Positions 10,753-19,676 of a stretch of 40,194 nt of DNA are shown here, piece by piece; within the stretch, counting starts at the first letter, position 1, and every line of letters starts with the position of its first letter. The notes below the pieces were generated by a model that had not been told where the DNA came from, ran no database searches, and saw nothing but the letters and a program-made list of their open reading frames with translations. This DNA comes from Deltaproteobacteria bacterium. GTDB taxonomy: Bacteria > Myxococcota_A > UBA796 > UBA9615. The stretch covers positions 1 through 40,194 of the forward strand of contig JAGSHC010000025.1 of NCBI GenBank assembly GCA_023954745.1, in the 5' to 3' direction. Made by a program: the position numbers and the translations under genes.

Positions 10753-13026
10753 CTACTCCGGCTCGAACACCACCAGCATCGCAGGGACCAGCAACAGGTC
10801 TGCCAGGACCGCCACACACAGCGCCATGGGCACGAACCAGCCCATCATCTGCGTCGTGAGGTACTGCGTCGTCATGAAGGGCGCGAACCCAAGCACCAGG
10901 ATCACCGTCGTCATCACGATGGCGCGTCCCGCGAAGGAGAACGTGCGTCGAATGGCTTCGTCGCGCGACTGCCCGCGGTCTCGCTCGATGCGATAGCGCA
11001 CCAGGAAGTGGATGGTGTCGTCGACCCCGATCCCCAAGGCCAGCACCGCAATGATGAGGAAGTCGCTGTCGACGAACTCCCAGGTGAGCCCGAGCCAGCC
11101 GATGTACGCGACCACCGGCAGCAGGTTCGGCAGCATGGACCCGAGGCCCAGCCGCTTCGACCGGAGGGCCACGATCATCATCAGGGCGATGACGAAGAAC
11201 GACGCGAGCAGTGAGTTGCGCTGCCCCACGAGGATCTCGTCCAGCCAGTCCCCCAGCAGGAAGCTCATTCCCATGGGCTTCACGCTCACCCCGGGGGGCA
11301 TCAGATCGGCGGCGAGGGCGCGTGCCTTCTCCGCGATGACCGCGGTCTCGCGAAAGCCCTCCCCCTGCAGTCGTAGAGACATCCGTGCGCGGCGTCGGGG
11401 GAAGTCGAGCAGCCGGCTCAGGTTCTCGCCGCCGCTCCCTTCGAACAGCAGTAGGTACTGCGCGAGCTGTCGGCGGGTGCTGGGTCTCTTCTCCGGCGAT
11501 GAGGGAGCGAGGGCGGGGTGCACCTCGTCCATGAGTGTCACCAGCGAGCCCACTTGATCGACCCCCGGGAGGGCCTCGAGCTGGTCGTGCAGGCTCGCCA
11601 TGCCTGCCCAGACCGCATCCTCGAGGACGCCGTTGTCCGACTCGGTGACGACGTAGAGGTCGAGGATGTTGGTGCCCTGGAAGCGCTCCAGGAACCACGA
11701 CTGGTCCACCCGGGCGGGATGGCTGTCGTCGAGGCGAGCGCCGAAGTCGGTCTCCACGGTGAGCTGGGTCGCCCCGTACCCCAGGATGCCGGCGAGCACG
11801 GCCGAGACTCCGATCACCCCCCAGGGCCGTCCCAAGGCGAGCCGCTCGCAGAGCCGGAGGAAGCCGTCCAACAGGTCGTGCACGCGGCCGGTGGCTCCTT
11901 CCCGCAGCGGCGTCGGTTCGGGCAACAGCGAGAAGACAATGGGCGCCAGGGTCATTGCCTGCAGCAGCGCGATCCCCACCCCCGCGCCGAGCACGATGCC
12001 CAGATGGCGGAACACCGGCGTGGGCACCAGAGCGAGACTCAGGAACCCGACACAGGTCGTGGCCGACGTGAAGAGGCAGGCGTGGCCTACGTCCTCGGCG
12101 GCCGCGAGGATCGCGTCATCCTTGCTCTTCCCGTGCCCGAGCTCGAGGAGGTACGCGCTGCACAGATGCACGATGTCGGAGAAGGCCACCGTGAGGATGA
12201 CTGCGGGCACGATGGCGAAGAGCACATTGATCTGCGGGTCGAGGGCTACGGCGATGCCCATGGTCCAGAGCACGCCGAGCAGCGCGATGCTGCTCGAGAC
12301 CGCCGCAGGCCAGATGCGCCGGAACATGAGCCACACCGCGAGCAGCAACAGGATCGCGACGAAGGGGAAGACCCAGGTGAGCGTGTGCATGCTGACTTCG
12401 AGCACCGCTCCGATCTGGGACTGGAGTCCCACCAGCTTGAGCGAGTCCTCGTCGAATCCGGCGTCGCCCATGGCGCCCGTGATGCCCGCGATGATGGCGG
12501 GGAGAGTCTCCGACGCCCGCTCGGGGTCCGTCGTGAGCTCGACCACGAGCGCGGATGCCGATCCATCCCGGCTGAGCAGGCTGCCGCCCACCAGGGGATC
12601 GTCCTGGAGCTCGGCGAGCAGCTCCGCGCGCCCCGCGGCGTCGGTCTCCCGCGCCAGCTCCGCCCACGACTCCACGAAGAGAGTTCCCCCTTCGCCGCGC
12701 ACCCGCTGGATCGTCGCAAGGCTGTCGACGCTCTGCACGTCGTGCAGCGCCTCCATGGACTCCACGGCCGCCTCGAGCCGATCGAGGGAGGCATCGGACA
12801 GGGGAGCCTCGTCGTCCCACGCCAGGACGACCACCTCGTCATTGGAGAAGGTCGCGCTCACCTCTTTGTACTCGCGGTAGACCGGACTGTCGCCGAGGAA
12901 CAGCTTGCCCAGCTCCGACGCCACGACGGCCCGGGAGGCGCTCCACGCGGCCACCCCCGAGATCAGCAGGCAGATCGTCACCACGATGGCGCGGTGCGAG
13001 AGAACCCATTGGAACCAGCGGCGCAT
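10753..13026 (-). CDS. RND-superfamily (MMPL/SSD-type) membrane exporter
   Basis: 757 residues from ATG 13026 (an adjoining TTG at 13029 is also possible). The layout is typical of the bacterial hydrophobe/MMPL branch of RND proteins: one N-terminal helix (residues ~12-30), a large periplasmic loop, five clustered helices (~215-365), a second linker helix (~400), a second loop and five more helices (~610-750). Each helix bundle carries the family's conserved acidic motif, VAFSDIVHLCSAY in the first half and GIGVDDTIHFLVRYR in the second. These sites relay protons in related pumps. Substrates of this branch are usually lipids, hopanoids or other hydrophobic molecules; the one here is unknown. 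The YhhN-family gene lies 16 bases upstream, suggesting co-transcription and a membrane-lipid theme. Confidence 0.88.
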   Translation of the reverse strand: MRRWFQWVLSHRAIVVTICLLISGVAAWSASRAVVASELGKLFLGDSPVYREYKEVSATFSNDEVVVLAWDDEAPLSDASLDRLEAAVESMEALHDVQSVDSLATIQRVRGEGGTLFVESWAELARETDAAGRAELLAELQDDPLVGGSLLSRDGSASALVVELTTDPERASETLPAIIAGITGAMGDAGFDEDSLKLVGLQSQIGAVLEVSMHTLTWVFPFVAILLLLAVWLMFRRIWPAAVSSSIALLGVLWTMGIAVALDPQINVLFAIVPAVILTVAFSDIVHLCSAYLLELGHGKSKDDAILAAAEDVGHACLFTSATTCVGFLSLALVPTPVFRHLGIVLGAGVGIALLQAMTLAPIVFSLLPEPTPLREGATGRVHDLLDGFLRLCERLALGRPWGVIGVSAVLAGILGYGATQLTVETDFGARLDDSHPARVDQSWFLERFQGTNILDLYVVTESDNGVLEDAVWAGMASLHDQLEALPGVDQVGSLVTLMDEVHPALAPSSPEKRPSTRRQLAQYLLLFEGSGGENLSRLLDFPRRRARMSLRLQGEGFRETAVIAEKARALAADLMPPGVSVKPMGMSFLLGDWLDEILVGQRNSLLASFFVIALMMIVALRSKRLGLGSMLPNLLPVVAYIGWLGLTWEFVDSDFLIIAVLALGIGVDDTIHFLVRYRIERDRGQSRDEAIRRTFSFAGRAIVMTTVILVLGFAPFMTTQYLTTQMMGWFVPMALCVAVLADLLLVPAMLVVFEPE

Positions 13027-13042
13027 CAACGGCTCAGCCCCT

Positions 13043-13681
13043 TCAAGGCGAGCCTGGGGTCGCGGCGAACAGGATCTGGGCCACGTAGTACAAGGGGAGG
13101 CCCCAGAGCCGGTTGGGGAAGCCGGGACTCACGAAGCGGTCGCGGGCAACGGCGAGGTCCGAGACGAAGAACATCACCGCCGCCACGAGGAAGATGAGGC
13201 GGTCGGTGTGTCCCGCGCAGCCCGCCGCGAGGGCGACCATCGCGGAGATGACCACCATGTACGCGACGACGGGTCCCTTCATGGAGCCCTTCACGTTGGG
13301 CAGCACCCACTTCGCGACGATGGGCAGCACGACGAGCACGAAGACGCCGCCGCCCATCAGCCAGGTCGTGTCGAGGCCCAGCATCACGAACATCACCGCG
13401 TAGCCCACGTGGCCCAGCAGGAACGCGACGAGACCTCCTAGAAACAGCTTGTCCTTGCGGGAGAGCAGGAGCACGTCGCCCAGCCAGCAGAACGCCAAGG
13501 CCACGAGGAGGACCTGGCCCCAACGGGTGGTCCCAGCCCCGAAGGCCACCGCCTCTGCGATGAACGCAGTCGAGGCGATGGGCTTGGCTACCGCCTTCAC
13601 CTTGCTGTTCTCGGCTCGCTCAGCCCAGAGCAGGACCGCCAGTCCCGCAAGAACCACCCACACCCACATCTGGCCGCTCAT
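13043..13681 (-). CDS. YhhN/TMEM86-family integral membrane protein
   Basis: 212 residues from ATG 13681, chosen because GGAGG lies three bases upstream; the open frame continues upstream with no membrane or signal character. About eight hydrophobic helices fill the protein. Family-type motifs are AKPIAS near residue 33, CWLGDVLLL near 65, LFLGGLVAFLLGHVGY, and FFVSDLAVARDRF near the C-terminus. Eukaryotic TMEM86 relatives hydrolyse lysoplasmalogen; most bacterial members are untested. It is followed closely by the RND-type gene, so both probably form one transcript. The 82-bp gap to the divergent esterase gene must hold both promoters, but none is convincing by eye. Confidence 0.85.
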   Translation of the reverse strand: MSGQMWVWVVLAGLAVLLWAERAENSKVKAVAKPIASTAFIAEAVAFGAGTTRWGQVLLVALAFCWLGDVLLLSRKDKLFLGGLVAFLLGHVGYAVMFVMLGLDTTWLMGGGVFVLVVLPIVAKWVLPNVKGSMKGPVVAYMVVISAMVALAAGCAGHTDRLIFLVAAVMFFVSDLAVARDRFVSPGFPNRLWGLPLYYVAQILFAATPGSP

Positions 13682-13763
13682 TGATCCTCCAGCGCCCGTC
13701 AGCGTGCCTGATAGGCTCTCGGCCGTCTCGGCAGGCGGCTGAGAACCCTTCCCGGGAGCGGCT

Positions 13764-14651
13764 TTGCGAGGACTCATCTTCAGCTTGTGTCTTGTCCTGG
13801 GCTGCAGCCCCGTTGGGGGCGTCGACGACGACGACACCAGCGAAGAGCCGGACCCACTCCCGAAGTTCGGCAGCGACTTCGTCGGGGGCGACCGACCCAC
13901 GCTGGTGCACCAGCCCGAGGGCTACGACGGTCTCACGGCGATGCCCCTGGTCATCCTCTTGCACGGCCGCGGGGCCAACCCGGACGTGGTCGACATCCTG
14001 TTCCGCTGGAGCGCGCAGGTGGACGCCCTCGGGTTCTTCCTCCTGCTGCCCGAGAGCACCCTGGACAGCAACGGGAGTCCAGCCTGGAACTCGCGACCCG
14101 ACTCGGGCGAGGTGGCCGACGACCTCGGCTACATCACCGGGCTCATCGACTCCATGGAGGAGCAGTGGGCCATCGACCCGGACCGCATCTACGTCGCTGG
14201 CCACAGCAACGGTGGGTTCATGACCTACCGCCTCGCGTGTGAGATCCCCGAGCGGCTCGCCGGCGTCTTGAACTTCGCGGGGTTGAGCCCCTTCACCGAC
14301 GAGAGTGGGTGCGCGCCCTCGGAGGCGCTGTCCGTCCTTCACGTCCACGGGACGGAGGACTCCGACGTGGTGTACGCGCCGTCGGACGGTCGGCTTGGCG
14401 CCGAGGCGGTGTCGGCGCTCTGGGCGGAGCGCGCCGGGTGTGACCAGGCCCAGGTCGAGGGTCCTCGTCTCGATCTCATCGCTGGCATCGACGGGGACGA
14501 GACGCGGGTCTGGGACTGGGCGGACCAGTGTGCGGGAGGCCATCAGGTCTCCCTCTGGACCCTCGAGGGTGGGGGACACATCCCGCTGTTCAACAGCTCC
14601 TTTGCTGAGGAGTCCCTCGGCTGGTTGCTCGCCCGAAGCAGGGCCGAATGA
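13764..14651 (+). CDS. Lipoprotein esterase of the PHB-depolymerase/LpqC type
   Basis: 295 residues starting at TTG 13764, with GGGAG about seven bases upstream; no ATG or GTG would keep the signal peptide. Residues 1-14 are a short lipoprotein signal with lipobox LVLGC (C14). An Asp-rich linker (VDDDDTSEEPD) follows. The alpha/beta-hydrolase core has the oxyanion-side motif LLHGRGANPD (66-74), the nucleophile elbow GHSNGG (S148), an acid in HGTEDSD (D199 or D201) and the catalytic His in GGGHIP (H272). Relatives hydrolyse polyhydroxybutyrate, feruloyl or other esters; the substrate is not decidable here. Six cysteines in the mature part may form disulfides. Its stop overlaps the recX start (ATGA). 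Confidence 0.85.
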   Translation: MRGLIFSLCLVLGCSPVGGVDDDDTSEEPDPLPKFGSDFVGGDRPTLVHQPEGYDGLTAMPLVILLHGRGANPDVVDILFRWSAQVDALGFFLLLPESTLDSNGSPAWNSRPDSGEVADDLGYITGLIDSMEEQWAIDPDRIYVAGHSNGGFMTYRLACEIPERLAGVLNFAGLSPFTDESGCAPSEALSVLHVHGTEDSDVVYAPSDGRLGAEAVSALWAERAGCDQAQVEGPRLDLIAGIDGDETRVWDWADQCAGGHQVSLWTLEGGGHIPLFNSSFAEESLGWLLARSRAE

Positions 14652-15235
14652 GGGAGCGACGGACCCCGCGGGCTCCTCGCGTCACGACGGCGGCCCTCGA
14701 GCGAGCGGCAGTGCACCACCTGCAGCGCTATCCCTCGAGTCGGCAGCAGCTGCGACGGGTGCTGATGCGCCGGCTGCAGCGGGCCGAGCGCCGCTCGGAG
14801 CCCGGGGAGGGACCCGATCGGGATCAGGTGGTGGCAGACATCGACGAGCTCGTGGAGCAGTTGAGCGCCCGAGGCCATCTCGACGACGGACGTCTCGCGG
14901 ATGCTCTCGCGGCGGACTGGCTCCGCCGCGGGGTGTCACCGCCGATGATTCGGGCGCGGCTGAGGAGCAAGGGAATCTCTGGCGAGATCGCCACCGAGGC
15001 GATCACCGCCGCGAAGGAGGCTGCGAGAGAGCAGGGCGTCGACCCCGAGGTGGCCTCGGCGGCTGCCTACGCGCGTCGTCGTCGCCTGGGGCCCTTTCGC
15101 CGGAACCCAGACGAACGCCAGGAGCGACGCCAGAAGGACCTGGCTGCCCTCGGGCGCCGTGGATTCCGCTTCGATGTTGCGCGGACCGTCATCGACGCTG
15201 ATTCTCCCGACGAGCTGCCCGAACCCCTTCTCTGA
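14648..15235 (+). CDS. recX: Regulatory protein RecX
   Basis: 195 residues; the start codon overlaps the preceding stop by four bases (ATGA). RecX binds RecA filaments and limits recombinase activity. The typical three-helix repeats are visible: HHLQRYPSSRQQLRRVLMRR (~23-42), VADIDELVEQLSARGHLDDGRLADALAADWLRRGVSPPMI (~62-101; members show L-x-D-x-R-[FL]-A) and RARLRSKGIS. The C-terminal half contains YARRRRLGPF and RFDVARTVI, matching the third repeat. Unlike many genomes there is no recA next door; it is translated with an esterase lipoprotein and followed nine bases later by a thioredoxin gene, so coordinated control with RecA is not apparent. Confidence 0.87.
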   Translation: MRERRTPRAPRVTTAALERAAVHHLQRYPSSRQQLRRVLMRRLQRAERRSEPGEGPDRDQVVADIDELVEQLSARGHLDDGRLADALAADWLRRGVSPPMIRARLRSKGISGEIATEAITAAKEAAREQGVDPEVASAAAYARRRRLGPFRRNPDERQERRQKDLAALGRRGFRFDVARTVIDADSPDELPEPLL

Positions 15236-15243
15236 GCGAGACC

Positions 15244-15633
15244 ATGGCCGATCACGTCTTCGAGCTGTCCGACGCGAGCACCGTCCAGAACCTGATGACC
15301 AAGGGGGGCGGCCCCGCAGTCATCGACTTCTGGGCCGCTTGGTGCGGGCCCTGCCGCACGATGAAGCCCGTCTACGAGTCCGTGGCGTCGGACTACCAGG
15401 ACTCGGAGGTGGGCTTCTACTCGCTGGACACCGAGGCCCACAAGGATCTGGCGCGCTCGTTCCGGGTGCGCAGCCTGCCGACGCTCGTGTTCGTGGACGA
15501 TGGACAGATCGTCGACGTGGTGATCGGGCGCATCGACGGAAAGCGCCTCGGGAAGAAGGTCGACTGGCTCATCCGCAAGAGTCGGGGCGAGGGGCTCCTG
15601 AGTCGCTTCGCATCCCGCCTTCGTCGGGAGTAG
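15244..15633 (+). CDS. Thioredoxin
   Basis: 129 residues, ATG 15244, eight bases after recX. The thioredoxin fold and active site FWAAWCGPC (C34, C37) are intact, with cis-proline in the RSLPTLVFVDDG segment. It lacks a signal peptide, so it should reduce disulfides in the cytoplasm. The last ~25 residues are basic (IRKSRGEGLLSRFASRLRRE), longer than in standard thioredoxin, and might contact nucleic acid or membrane. The recX-thioredoxin pairing suggests one transcript starting with the esterase gene. Whether this is the main cellular thioredoxin cannot be told from the window. Confidence 0.93.
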   Translation: MADHVFELSDASTVQNLMTKGGGPAVIDFWAAWCGPCRTMKPVYESVASDYQDSEVGFYSLDTEAHKDLARSFRVRSLPTLVFVDDGQIVDVVIGRIDGKRLGKKVDWLIRKSRGEGLLSRFASRLRRE

Positions 15634-15701
15634 AGAGCCCTCCCGAGGGAGCCGCGGCCCTCGGTTGGCAATGAAGTGCAGCGCGTCACGTAGGAGGGGA
15701 C

Positions 15702-16073
15702 ATGTTCGGACTCATCGGCAACATCCTGTGGTTTCTCTTTGGTGGCCTCTGGTCGTTCATCGGCTACACCTGGGGCGCTCTCATCATGTGTCTCACGATC
15801 GTGGGCATTCCCTTCGGCATCCAGTCCTGGAAGATCGGCGTGGCTTCGTTGGCCCCGTTCGGCAAGGAGATCAAGGTCCACGAGAAGACGGACAGCACGC
15901 TCAACGTCGTGATGAACGTCCTGTGGATCCTCCTCGCGGGCTGGCCCATCGCCCTGGCGCACCTCAGCCTGGCCATCACGATGGGGATCACCATCGTGGG
16001 GATTCCCTTCGCGGTGCAGCACATCAAGTTGCTGCCCCTGAGCCTCGCACCCTTCGGGCGAACCCTCGAGTGA
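15702..16073 (+). CDS. YccF-family inner membrane protein (DUF307)
   Basis: 123 residues, ATG 15702, with AGGAGGGG about five bases upstream. The family's duplicated half is clear: residues ~4-55 and ~68-119 each contain two hydrophobic segments and a copy of a (T)IVGIPF motif (TIVGIPFGIQ and TIVGIPFAVQ) followed by SLAPFG. The function of YccF proteins is unknown. It lies 68 bases after the thioredoxin gene and converges on the FecR-like gene. A short CCCCG-TCG-CGGGG hairpin right after the stop is a possible weak terminator. Confidence 0.9.
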   Translation: MFGLIGNILWFLFGGLWSFIGYTWGALIMCLTIVGIPFGIQSWKIGVASLAPFGKEIKVHEKTDSTLNVVMNVLWILLAGWPIALAHLSLAITMGITIVGIPFAVQHIKLLPLSLAPFGRTLE

Positions 16074-16097
16074 CCCCGTCGCGGGGGCGCGCGAGAG

Positions 16098-17210
16098 CTA
16101 CTCGAACTCCACGTCCTCGTCCTGGCTGTCGGGTTCGTCGACAAGCTCGTCGGTGAGGCCCCGCAGGTGGCCCTCCATCCGGTAGGCGGCTCGCGTCTGC
16201 ACGTCCGGGTTCGCGCGCCCTTCGGGAGCAAAGGAGAGTCCGGTCAGGAGCAAGTCGCTGTCTCCATCGCCGGTCTTGCTGACGTGCACCGAGACGCCGG
16301 TGTCCCCCAGCAAGCCCTTCATCCCGTCGACCACCGCCATCACCTGGGGAGGAGCTCCCTCTCCGTCGTAGGGGCCGGGGCGGAGCACCGTCAGGCAGGG
16401 GAACTCGGCGCAGTCCACGACGAGGAGGTCCCCCGCACCTTCCTCGGCCACGAGGCTGCGAATGGAGCGCTCGAAGTTGGCCGGAAGGAACGCGTCGGGC
16501 ACGTCCTCGGGCCAGGGCTGGGGCTCGCCGGCGACCTCAGCCAGCTGGCCGGCTGAGATGGCCTGTTGGCGCCGTAGGGATGCGATCTCGTCCTCCAGGG
16601 CCTCGATCACGGCGTCGGAGTCAGCCTCCTCGACGGCCAGCCCGTCCCCCTGGGGGGCGCGCACCATCTTCCGGACGACGCGAGGGCGCGGGCCTGGCTT
16701 CGGGGTGCCGACGGTGCGGGTCTCACCGGGTTGGACGAGCACGGCGGGGGCGTCCTCGGCTCCGACGATCCTGGCCTGACCTTCGTAGACGGCGACGGTG
16801 ACGAGAGAGCCCGCGAGGGCGGCGACGAGGTGGGTGGTCTTCATGTGTTCTGCCTCCTGCCCTTCTTCACGCAGCAGGTCCACGGCTGGTTCCACGGAAA
16901 TCACCGCACGCCCGTCGACCTCGACGACCCGCGATCCGGCCAACACTCGCGTGTGTCCTGTCACCAGTTGACTCCCCCCGGCCAGGAGGACGGTTGGGGG
17001 CGGCGAGAGCAGCTCTTGGGTCTCGGCTCCCAGCAGGCCCGCCATGAGCAGGGCCGCCACCAGCCAGCCCCATCGACGCGAGGCGGTTCGTGTCTCGGGC
17101 GCAGGGGCTCGCGCGGCGGCGAGCACGGACGCATCGAGGCCTGCAGGAACCGGGTGTTCGGCGGGCAGCTCTCCCAGCAACAGGTCGAGGCGCTTCTCGC
17201 GGTCGGTCAT
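16098..17210 (-). CDS. FecR-like membrane regulator, probable anti-sigma partner
   Basis: 370 residues; its ATG overlaps the sigma-factor TGA by one base. Residues 1-45 are cytoplasmic and could hold the sigma contact, a single membrane helix follows (46-62), and a FecR-like beta-rich domain spans ~72-168 (ISVEPAVDLL, VAVYEGQARIVG, VLVQPGETRTV). A charged helix, likely coiled coil, lies at ~198-220. The C-terminal domain (~235-345) has a Cys pair in VDCAEFPCLTVL (C267, C272), seen in many uncharacterised myxobacterial regulators. An acidic tail ends the protein. Anti-sigma activity is inferred from gene order and topology. No canonical zinc-binding HxxxCxxC motif is present, so it is not a ZAS-type anti-sigma factor. 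Confidence 0.7.
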   Translation of the reverse strand: MTDREKRLDLLLGELPAEHPVPAGLDASVLAAARAPAPETRTASRRWGWLVAALLMAGLLGAETQELLSPPPTVLLAGGSQLVTGHTRVLAGSRVVEVDGRAVISVEPAVDLLREEGQEAEHMKTTHLVAALAGSLVTVAVYEGQARIVGAEDAPAVLVQPGETRTVGTPKPGPRPRVVRKMVRAPQGDGLAVEEADSDAVIEALEDEIASLRRQQAISAGQLAEVAGEPQPWPEDVPDAFLPANFERSIRSLVAEEGAGDLLVVDCAEFPCLTVLRPGPYDGEGAPPQVMAVVDGMKGLLGDTGVSVHVSKTGDGDSDLLLTGLSFAPEGRANPDVQTRAAYRMEGHLRGLTDELVDEPDSQDEDVEFE

Positions 17211-17773
17211 CAGGAGTCTCCGAACAAGTCGGCGGGGAGGAGGTCATGGAGACGGGCGCGGGCCCGGGACAGGCGGGACTTCACCGTGCCGATGGCGACG
17301 CCTTCGCCCTGGGCGATCGTCGACAGGTCGAGGCCATGGATGTGATGCAGCACCACGACCCGACGCCCGGGTTCGGGAAGCTGGGCCAGCGCGGCATCCA
17401 GCTGCTGGTGGGCCCGGTTGCGTACCGCGGAGCTCTCCGGGTCGAGCTCGCGCGCGAGTGCCTCCGGCGGCTCGGCGAGAGAGAGCACCACCCCCCGGAC
17501 CGTGCGGCGTCGATGCCGATCCACCAGGTGGCGATGGGCGACGGTCATGATCCAACTGCGCAGAGGGGAGGGGCCCGTGGGGTCGAACCGGTGCAGTCCG
17601 CGGAGGACCTTCTCCCAGATGGCCTGGTACGCGTCGTCGGGATCGGGATCAAGCCGTCGGCAGAGGCCGTACACCCGGGGGCCCTGCTCGGCGAGGAGCT
17701 GTGCCCACGCGTCGTCATCCCCGGTGGGGCGGCCCGGACGGGCGAAGCTGCGAACCGAGCGTGGAGGGGCCAT
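17210..17773 (-). CDS. ECF-family RNA polymerase sigma factor
   Basis: 187 residues from ATG 17773; GTG codons at 17776 and 17779 are also possible because no clear ribosome site decides. Region 2 is seen as DDAYQAIWEKVLRGLHRF with RSWIMTVAHRHLVDRHRRR, which binds the -10 element and core polymerase. Region 4 is LPEPGRRVVVLHHIHGLDL with GVAIGTVKSRLSRARARL, the -35 binding helix-turn-helix. It directs transcription of a small regulon, probably held inactive by the overlapping FecR-like protein. The terminator upstream at 17820-17844 separates it from the preceding lipoprotein gene, so it should have its own promoter in the ~45 bases before the start; none is clear. Confidence 0.93.
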   Translation of the reverse strand: MAPPRSVRSFARPGRPTGDDDAWAQLLAEQGPRVYGLCRRLDPDPDDAYQAIWEKVLRGLHRFDPTGPSPLRSWIMTVAHRHLVDRHRRRTVRGVVLSLAEPPEALARELDPESSAVRNRAHQQLDAALAQLPEPGRRVVVLHHIHGLDLSTIAQGEGVAIGTVKSRLSRARARLHDLLPADLFGDS

Positions 17774-17819
17774 CACCACAGATCACGCACGAGGGGAGCG
17801 AGAGGTTCCACCCTCCAAG

Positions 17820-17844
17820 CAAAAAGACCGGCCGAAGCCGGTCT
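17820..17844 (-). terminator. Rho-independent terminator after the small lipoprotein gene
   Basis: Read on the minus strand, AGACCGGC-TTCG-GCCGGTCT forms a perfect 8-bp stem with a stable TTCG loop, followed by a T-run (TTTTT overlapping the stem end). It sits 22 bases after the stop at 17867. Confidence 0.9.
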
Positions 17845-17866
17845 CTTCGGTGCGATGGACGGGAAC

Positions 17867-18412
17867 TCAGTCGCCGTACCAGACCTCGACGTCGTAGGCG
17901 CCGCTGGTCTGGTCGTTGGCGCCGGCGACGCCCACGATGATGCGGTAGGCGTTCCCCGCCTGCACCGTGGCGGCTTCCGAGACACCGGGGTTGCCGTTGT
18001 TCTCACGGTCGAAGGAGGTGTCGCAGGCGATGGCCGAGGCGAGGTCCGGCGGGTAGTCCGTGGTGCTCGTCCCCACCTTGATGGCGTAGAGGGAGACATC
18101 GACCGTGGGGTCCGACGGGTTCACGCGCACGTGAAAGTCACCCATGTCCTCGCCGATGGCTTCGTCCACGAACACGTGGTTGCCCGTGAAGTTCACGTTC
18201 TCCGTGCCGGGGTAGCAGCCAAAGGCGCCGCTGCTGGCCCAGTCGATGTCGATGATCGAACCATCGCTGAGGTTCCCGTCCCACTCGGTGTCGGGGTCTC
18301 GTTCCGGCATCTCCGCACCGTTGGTGAGGAAGGGGCCGATGCCGCCGTCCTCGGGACAACCCGTGGTCAGAAGGAGCAAGGAAGAGAGGGCGACGAGCGA
18401 TGCAGTACGCAT
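17867..18412 (-). CDS. Lipoprotein of unknown function (181 aa)
   Basis: I do not recognise a family. Translation from ATG 18412 gives a lipoprotein signal with lipobox LTTGC (C19); a GTG four codons earlier is an alternative, and no ribosome site decides between them. The mature protein starts with a short acidic linker and then looks like a jelly-roll or bacterial pre-peptidase C-terminal (PPC)-like beta domain: WDGNLSDGSIIDIDWASSG, FHVRVNPSDPTVDVSLYAI and AGNAYRIIVGVAGA. Such domains are found in secreted proteins and bind surfaces or assist secretion. Two further Cys (in FGCYPG and ACDTSF) may pair. It ends at a strong terminator. Confidence 0.7.
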   Translation of the reverse strand: MRTASLVALSSLLLLTTGCPEDGGIGPFLTNGAEMPERDPDTEWDGNLSDGSIIDIDWASSGAFGCYPGTENVNFTGNHVFVDEAIGEDMGDFHVRVNPSDPTVDVSLYAIKVGTSTTDYPPDLASAIACDTSFDRENNGNPGVSEAATVQAGNAYRIIVGVAGANDQTSGAYDVEVWYGD

Positions 18413-18495
18413 GAGGTTTCTCACAGATGAGGTGGGCGAACGAGTAAGCCAGAGCAGTGCGAGCGAGGCAAGGGGCGCGCCAAGCCTGGGGGCGA

Positions 18496-19524
18496 TCAGA
18501 GGTTGAGCAGCATCTCGAGGAGGAGGGCTTCCATGTCCTCGGTGCTCTCCCCAGTGGTGCCGAAGACGCTGTACACCAGGGTGCCTCCGTCGTCCGTGGG
18601 GCGGCTGACCGCGAGGGGCGAGCTCTCCACGGTCTCGAAGTCCACCGTGCTCACGGTGGCGTCAACCAGGGCGAGGGCGCTCCCGCCCACGCTTTCCAGG
18701 ACGGGGAAGTTGTCGGCGAGGCGAATCGAGGCTGTGCCCTCGGTGAAGTGGGCGGCGAGGCCCGTGTCGGCAATGCGGGCATTGAGCGTGTTCGCGAAGC
18801 CCACCTCCGGCGCGTCGAAGTCGGTGTCGTCGCGCAGGAAGTCGATGGCCTCCTCATCGAGGGTTTCCACCAGCGGCCAGGCGGTGCCGGAGACGTAGAG
18901 CGACCCGCCGTTCTCGAGCCACTGGCCCACCACGCTCGTGACGGTCTGGGCCTGGGGAAGCCAGTCCTCGGGAAGGCCGCACGGCAAGAGCAGCACATCG
19001 ACGTCATCGATGTCGTTGGCGTTGGTCAGCAGGTCGAGCCAGTCCTGACCGGTGTTGTCCATGGTCGTGACGTCGAAGCCGACCCGCTCCAGAAGGAGCT
19101 TGGGGTTGTCGCACGAGCCGGTCACCTGGGTGATGTTCACCTCGTCGGGTGCCAGACACTCGGGGGTGAGCTCGGCGCGGTTGCCCGCGATGAACGTGAA
19201 AGGGAATGTGTGGGAGAAGTGCCCCCGGCTTGCGACCGCGACGTAGGAGCCCGCGGTGAGATCCTCGAACACGAAGGTTCCGTCGAGGTCCGTGACCGTG
19301 GTGGCGTCCGCGGTCTCCCCGTCGGCGAGGCCGTCGGCATCCTCGTCGATGAAGACCGAGACGACCGCTTCGCTCACGCCGCTCACGGCGTTGGGCAGGC
19401 AGATGGATCCTTCGACGCCACCGCTCTCGCTGTCTGAACGGCCGAAGGTGTCGTCCGCAGCGAGGCCGACGCAGGCCGACAGAGGAAGGGAGAGGGACAG
19501 GGCGAGGACTTGAAGGGCGCGCAT
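18496..19524 (-). CDS. Lipoprotein with a carboxypeptidase-regulatory-like domain
   Basis: 342 residues, ATG 19524, with GGAGA six bases upstream. The lipoprotein signal ends at LSAC (C18). Residues ~38-120 resemble a carboxypeptidase regulatory-like beta-sandwich: [61 protein letters not shown] holds the usual GxFxFxxLxxGxY pattern. Residues ~125-330 look like an alpha/beta glutamine-amidotransferase-like or DUF4350-like domain ([37 protein letters not shown]) with no complete catalytic triad visible. This arrangement suggests a surface binding or sensing protein rather than an enzyme. It lies 83 bases upstream of the smaller lipoprotein gene, perhaps in one transcript. Confidence 0.7.
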   Translation of the reverse strand: MRALQVLALSLSLPLSACVGLAADDTFGRSDSESGGVEGSICLPNAVSGVSEAVVSVFIDEDADGLADGETADATTVTDLDGTFVFEDLTAGSYVAVASRGHFSHTFPFTFIAGNRAELTPECLAPDEVNITQVTGSCDNPKLLLERVGFDVTTMDNTGQDWLDLLTNANDIDDVDVLLLPCGLPEDWLPQAQTVTSVVGQWLENGGSLYVSGTAWPLVETLDEEAIDFLRDDTDFDAPEVGFANTLNARIADTGLAAHFTEGTASIRLADNFPVLESVGGSALALVDATVSTVDFETVESSPLAVSRPTDDGGTLVYSVFGTTGESTEDMEALLLEMLLNL

Positions 19525-19676
19525 CGATTGTCTCCGGGTGCGGAGCCAGCGTACACGGAGGGGGCCGTCCGCCTGGGTCTGCCGGAGTGAGAGTCCGCTC
19601 GGAAAGCCCGCGCAGGCGCCGCCGGTCTGCTAGATGGGCGCCGCAGCCCGACCCCGGGCGGCAGGAGAGCACACAC

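Noticed and set aside
11518-13197. Plus-strand open frame of ~560 codons opposite the RND-type gene
   Set aside because: The minus-strand product has proper membrane helices and RND motifs; the plus-strand frame is Arg/Glu/His-rich without structure.
16074-16086. CCCCG-TCG-CGGGG as a terminator after the YccF gene
   Set aside because: The stem is only 5 bp, has no T-run and such motifs are expected by chance at this GC content.
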